This document shows, in pieces, positions 6,963 through 9,153 of a stretch of DNA of 9,153 nucleotides. The translations under genes and the position numbers were made by a program. The stretch is from Sutterellaceae bacterium (GTDB lineage: Bacteria > Pseudomonadota > Gammaproteobacteria > Burkholderiales > Burkholderiaceae_F), in the NCBI GenBank assembly GCA_030531135.1, contig JAUNOJ010000047.1, positions 1,273 to 10,425 of the forward strand. The letters are read 5' to 3'. The notes under the pieces are model-generated. The model ran no database searches. It worked only from the letters and a program-made list of their open reading frames with translations, and was not told the DNA's origin. How positions within the stretch are numbered: position 1 is the first letter of the stretch; every line of letters starts with the position of its first letter.

Positions 6963-6991
6963 GCGCACAAAGAAAAACTTCCTTTGCACGC
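6963..6991 (-). promoter_or_regulatory. Hairpin in the rseP-bamA spacer, stable only in minus-strand RNA
   Basis: On the minus strand GCGTGCAAAG (complement of 6982-6991) faces CTTTGTGCGC (complement of 6963-6972). All ten positions pair in RNA, two of them as G-U wobbles, and the stem can extend further through GAA/TTT. On the plus strand the same positions become two mismatches, so the structure favours the transcribed strand. No T-tract follows. It sits about 34 nt ahead of the bamA start, whose ribosome binding site is weak, so it may influence bamA translation. Confidence 0.45.
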
Positions 6992-7007
6992 GAAAATTTT
7001 GTGTAGT

Positions 7008-8354
7008 TTATCCGAAAATTCGACCTAAGTCATTTGTCATGCCCAAAACCAGCAAGAACATGACAAAGAAAAGTCCGATTTTCTGTCCCCATACCATCAC
7101 TTTTTCGTTGGGTTTTCTGCCCGTCAAAATTTCGTAGCAATAATAAAGGATATGGCCGCCGTCCAACATCGGAATCGGCAACAGATTCAAAAAGCCCAAG
7201 TTGACCGAAATGAGCGCCAAAAAGAGCAGATACGGCAAAAGGCCGAATTGCATCGTTTGACCGGCCATGTCGCCGATAGAGATGGGACCCGAAATCAGTT
7301 CGGGGCTCGTCGCGCCCGTGACCATTTTGCCGATCGAAACGCCCGTTAAAACCAGCACGTCCCAGGTCTTGACCACACCCGTGGCGAGACTTCCGAAAAA
7401 GCCTTCGCGCGTATAGACCAAGTCGGGCATGCCGCCCAAACGAACGCCGAGCTGCGGGACTTGCTTACCCTCTTTGTCGATCACCGTGGCCGGCGTCAAT
7501 TCCACCGTACGCTGCGCCTTGGTTTGAATGTCTTCCAAACGAAGCGTCACGGGCGTATCGACACTTTTCTTAATCTGCGCAATGAAAGCGTAAACGTCCG
7601 TGACTTCTTTGCCGTTCATGCTCAAAATGATGTCGCCCGGCTTCATGCCCGCTTGATCGGCGGGACTGCCTTTGACGACCGAACCGACACCCACCATCCC
7701 GCTATAGGGCACGAGTCCCAGGTAAGCCGCCGTGTCGATTTGCTGCTCCACTGTCAAATCGTGCAGGTCGAAATTGAGATTGTGGCGACGCAGCTGTTCG
7801 TCGACAAAAGTCACCGGAACGTCTTTTTCGCCCATGTGTTTCACAAACATCAATCGCACTTCGTTAAAAGTGGCGACCTTTTCGTCGGCAACGCTTTCGA
7901 CCTTCCAGCCGCGCGTAACGCCCGCTTCGAAACTTTGCGTAGCCTCAATGGGCGTACCCACCTTGGGCGAAGGCTCGTAGGTACCCACCATGGTGATGCC
8001 GGCATAAATAGCAATGGCCAAAAGGATATTCATGGCCGGGCCGGCAAACACCACTGCCAAACGTTTCCAAACGCTTTTTTCGTCAAAGGAGCCCGCACGA
8101 TATTGGGCGTCCGACATTCTCGGAAAGTCTTCTCGGGTCGTGCCGTCGAGCATACTGACGTAACCGCCGAAAGGCAGAGCCGAAAGACGCCACTCGCAAC
8201 CGCGCTTGTCTTTTCTGCGATAAAGCACAGGACCGAACCCCAAAGAAAATGACAGCACATGAACGCCGCACATTCGTGCTACCGCATAGTGGCCGAACTC
8301 GTGAATGACGACAAGAATGGAGAGAGTGACGATAAAACCGATGATGCCCAACAT
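7008..8354 (-). CDS. rseP: Site-2 intramembrane zinc metalloprotease RseP
   Basis: RseP is an inner-membrane protease that cuts the anti-sigma factor RseA after DegS, freeing sigma-E during envelope stress. It also clears leftover signal peptides. The 448-residue length matches E. coli (450). The first membrane helix carries the zinc-binding HEFGH at 18-22 (His18, Glu19, His22). PFGGYVSMLDG at 61-71 is the conserved membrane-reentrant segment, and AGPAMNILLAI at 104-114 begins the second helix. Two PDZ domains fill the periplasmic region at about 125-210 and 215-300, the second with GSPADQAGMKPGDII. The third zinc ligand, Asp398, is in NLLPIPMLDGGH at 390-401. The start ATG at 8354 gives the canonical N-terminus, but no strong Shine-Dalgarno is visible. 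In many Proteobacteria rseP follows dxr and cdsA; here the upstream neighbour is nrdG. Confidence 0.97.
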   Translation of the reverse strand: MLGIIGFIVTLSILVVIHEFGHYAVARMCGVHVLSFSLGFGPVLYRRKDKRGCEWRLSALPFGGYVSMLDGTTREDFPRMSDAQYRAGSFDEKSVWKRLAVVFAGPAMNILLAIAIYAGITMVGTYEPSPKVGTPIEATQSFEAGVTRGWKVESVADEKVATFNEVRLMFVKHMGEKDVPVTFVDEQLRRHNLNFDLHDLTVEQQIDTAAYLGLVPYSGMVGVGSVVKGSPADQAGMKPGDIILSMNGKEVTDVYAFIAQIKKSVDTPVTLRLEDIQTKAQRTVELTPATVIDKEGKQVPQLGVRLGGMPDLVYTREGFFGSLATGVVKTWDVLVLTGVSIGKMVTGATSPELISGPISIGDMAGQTMQFGLLPYLLFLALISVNLGFLNLLPIPMLDGGHILYYCYEILTGRKPNEKVMVWGQKIGLFFVMFLLVLGMTNDLGRIFG

Positions 8355-8390
8355 GGGTAAGAATCTTTTTCAAAAATCAGAAATGACAAA

Positions 8391-8417
8391 CGCCGAGACA
8401 AAACAAAGGCGCCGAGA
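8391..8417. repeat. Pair of 8-bp direct repeats upstream of rseP
   Basis: CGCCGAGA occurs at 8391-8398 and again at 8410-8417, 19 bp apart start to start, in the nrdG-rseP spacer. The second copy overlaps one arm of the terminator-like hairpin. Two equally oriented short repeats could be a regulator binding site ahead of rseP, but eight bases is short enough to arise by chance. Confidence 0.25.
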
Positions 8418-8441
8418 TTGTTTTTTGAACTTTCGACGCCT
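8397..8441 (-). terminator. Probable intrinsic terminator after nrdG
   Basis: On the minus strand AGGCGTCGA (complement of 8433-8441) pairs over nine positions with TCGGCGCCT (complement of 8407-8415), including one U-G wobble, around a 17-nt loop. It is followed directly by the T-rich TTGTTTTGT. The plus strand would have a C-A mismatch at the wobble position, so the element fits termination of leftward transcription from nrdDG. It begins about 33 nt after the nrdG stop and separates that unit from rseP. Confidence 0.6.
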
Positions 8442-8473
8442 GAGATTTTTTCAGTTGACTTTGTCCGACAATA

Positions 8474-8941
8474 CTACTGTTCGGATGTTATAGGAATTAC
8501 GCGTTGATTGGAACTGCCGAAGTAACTTCCTTTTGTTTCAACTTTTAGCTTTTCGACAAAAGGACCGTCCACAACGGTGTCGACATACTTGAAAATTTTC
8601 AAGTCGCAGACCTTTTCATAGCGCCTGCCCGTCCACAGCCAAATCGTCTTGGTATGACCGAACTTTTCTCGCACGGCTTTGCAAAGCGCGGTCAATTCGT
8701 CGACGTTTTCGGGCTCCAAAGGATCGCCCCCGAGAAGGCTTAAGCCGGTGACGAAATCTTCTTGCAAGGCCGAGAGAATCTGCGCTTGCGTTTCTTCGGT
8801 ATAGGGTTTGCCGGCGTTGAAATCCCAGCTTTCCGGGTTAAAGCACCCGGGGCACTGCAAGCGACAACCCGAGACAAAAAGCGAAACGCGCACGCCCGGA
8901 CCGTTGGCCGTGTCGAAAGAACTGATACCGATGTAATTCAT
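8474..8941 (-). CDS. nrdG: Anaerobic ribonucleotide reductase-activating protein NrdG
   Basis: NrdG is a cytoplasmic radical SAM enzyme that reduces S-adenosylmethionine and places the glycyl radical on NrdD, switching on deoxynucleotide synthesis without oxygen. The 155 residues match the family (E. coli 154). The radical SAM cluster motif C-x3-C-x2-C is at Cys26, Cys30 and Cys33 in SGCRLQCPGCFN. NGPGVR at 13-18, the SAM-contact LLGGDPLEPENV and IWLWTGRRYE are all present. The ATG at 8941 gives the standard MNYIGI beginning. The bases before it (CAGACCCCAAAAATTT) contain no clear Shine-Dalgarno. A strong hairpin lies in the 55-nt gap after nrdD. The product is likely made together with NrdD, and TAG is its stop codon. 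The gene looks intact. Confidence 0.97.
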   Translation of the reverse strand: MNYIGISSFDTANGPGVRVSLFVSGCRLQCPGCFNPESWDFNAGKPYTEETQAQILSALQEDFVTGLSLLGGDPLEPENVDELTALCKAVREKFGHTKTIWLWTGRRYEKVCDLKIFKYVDTVVDGPFVEKLKVETKGSYFGSSNQRVIPITSEQ

Positions 8942-8965
8942 AAATTTTTGGGGTCTGAAAACGAA

Positions 8966-8989
8966 TTCGGGCGGATTTTTCCGCCCGAA
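8966..8989 (-). promoter_or_regulatory. Perfect 10-bp hairpin between nrdD and nrdG
   Basis: TTCGGGCGGA at 8966-8975 is the exact reverse complement of TCCGCCCGAA at 8980-8989, with a 4-nt loop. It begins 7 nt after the nrdD stop and ends about 24 nt before the nrdG ATG. On the minus strand the sequence after it is TTCGTTTTC, an imperfect T-rich run. It could be a leaky terminator or a stability element setting the NrdD to NrdG ratio; the sequence does not decide. Confidence 0.6.
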
Positions 8990-8996
8990 ATCCTTG

Positions 8997-9153
8997 TTAC
9001 ATACTGACGCGATTTTTAATTTCGGCCATCTTGCCGTCGTTCATTCGGCTCATGCCGTTGACATTGGAGTAACCCAAATAACCGCACACGCGAGAAATGA
9101 CCGACAGGTTGGAACTGCCGCAATGCGGGCACTTGAACAAAACATTGGTGCTG
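8997..9153 (-). CDS. nrdD: Anaerobic ribonucleoside-triphosphate reductase NrdD (C-terminal fragment)
   Basis: NrdD is the class III reductase that converts ribonucleotides to deoxyribonucleotides under anaerobic conditions with a glycyl radical. Only the last 51 codons lie in the window; the gene enters from the right edge and ends at TAA, 8997-8999. The fragment contains a zinc-site Cys pair, KCPHCG, and then RVCGYLGYSNVNG, which matches the family glycyl-radical motif RVCGYLG. The radical glycine would be the GGT codon at 9081-9083, by match to E. coli Gly681. The end, MAEIKNRVSM, is typical. The product is truncated here only by the window boundary. nrdG follows 55 nt later, as expected for partners. 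Confidence 0.93.
   Translation of the reverse strand, partial: STNVLFKCPHCGSSNLSVISRVCGYLGYSNVNGMSRMNDGKMAEIKNRVSM

Noticed and set aside
2051..8456. Shared 13-mer GATTTTTTCAGTT just after the fabZ and nrdG stops (2051-2063 and 8444-8456)
   Set aside because: It is T-rich, and one 13-base match within 9 kb is close to chance expectation; no further similarity flanks it.
1..9153. Mobile element, CRISPR array, defence system or novel biosynthetic cluster
   Set aside because: No transposase, integrase, long terminal repeats, regularly spaced repeats or unknown multi-gene set is visible; all the genes are core housekeeping families in near-standard order.

Overview
The window is a gene-dense bacterial chromosome segment in which every gene I can support lies on the minus strand, so the genes read from right (9153) to left (1). 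It is moderately GC-rich by eye. It carries the conserved Gram-negative outer-membrane biogenesis cluster in its usual order, rseP - bamA - skp/ompH - lpxD - fabZ - lpxA - lpxB. This cluster is preceded by the end of nrdD and a complete nrdG, the anaerobic ribonucleotide reductase and its activase. The BamA sequence resembles betaproteobacterial (Burkholderiales-type) BamA. With the oxygen-sensitive class III reductase genes, this suggests an anaerobic or facultative betaproteobacterium, perhaps a Sutterellaceae-like gut organism. That placement is inference from remembered family resemblance and was not tested by any search.

Layout from right to left. 9152-8997: C-terminal 51 codons of nrdD, including the glycyl-radical region. 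8941-8474: nrdG. 8473-8355: spacer with a probable intrinsic terminator. 8354-7008: rseP, an intramembrane site-2 protease. 6929-4575: bamA, the outer-membrane protein insertase. 4574-4393: spacer with a terminator-like hairpin and a possible promoter. 4392-3889: skp, a periplasmic chaperone. 3888-3783: spacer with two hairpins just ahead of lpxD. 3782-2700: lpxD. 2699-2524: spacer with two perfect hairpins. 2523-2062: fabZ. 2061-1912: spacer with a hairpin. 1911-1117: lpxA. 1091-1: lpxB, cut by the window edge about 20-35 residues before its expected end.

How the genes work together. LpxA, LpxD and LpxB carry out steps 1, 3 and 5 of lipid A synthesis. FabZ dehydrates the same (3R)-hydroxyacyl-ACP pool that LpxA and LpxD use. 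BamA inserts the beta-barrel proteins of the outer membrane, Skp escorts those proteins through the periplasm, and RseP releases the envelope stress response when folding fails. NrdD and NrdG make deoxynucleotides without oxygen and look like an unrelated upstream unit, separated from rseP by a terminator.

I see no mobile elements, CRISPR arrays, tRNA or rRNA genes, and no unknown protein-coding system. The most interesting non-textbook content is in the spacers between genes. These are longer than is usual for such a tight cluster, and nearly all of them carry strong inverted repeats. Two of these pair better on the transcribed (minus) strand, through G-U wobble. The skp-lpxD spacer contains a terminator-like hairpin whose 3' arm could alternatively pair with the lpxD ribosome binding site.
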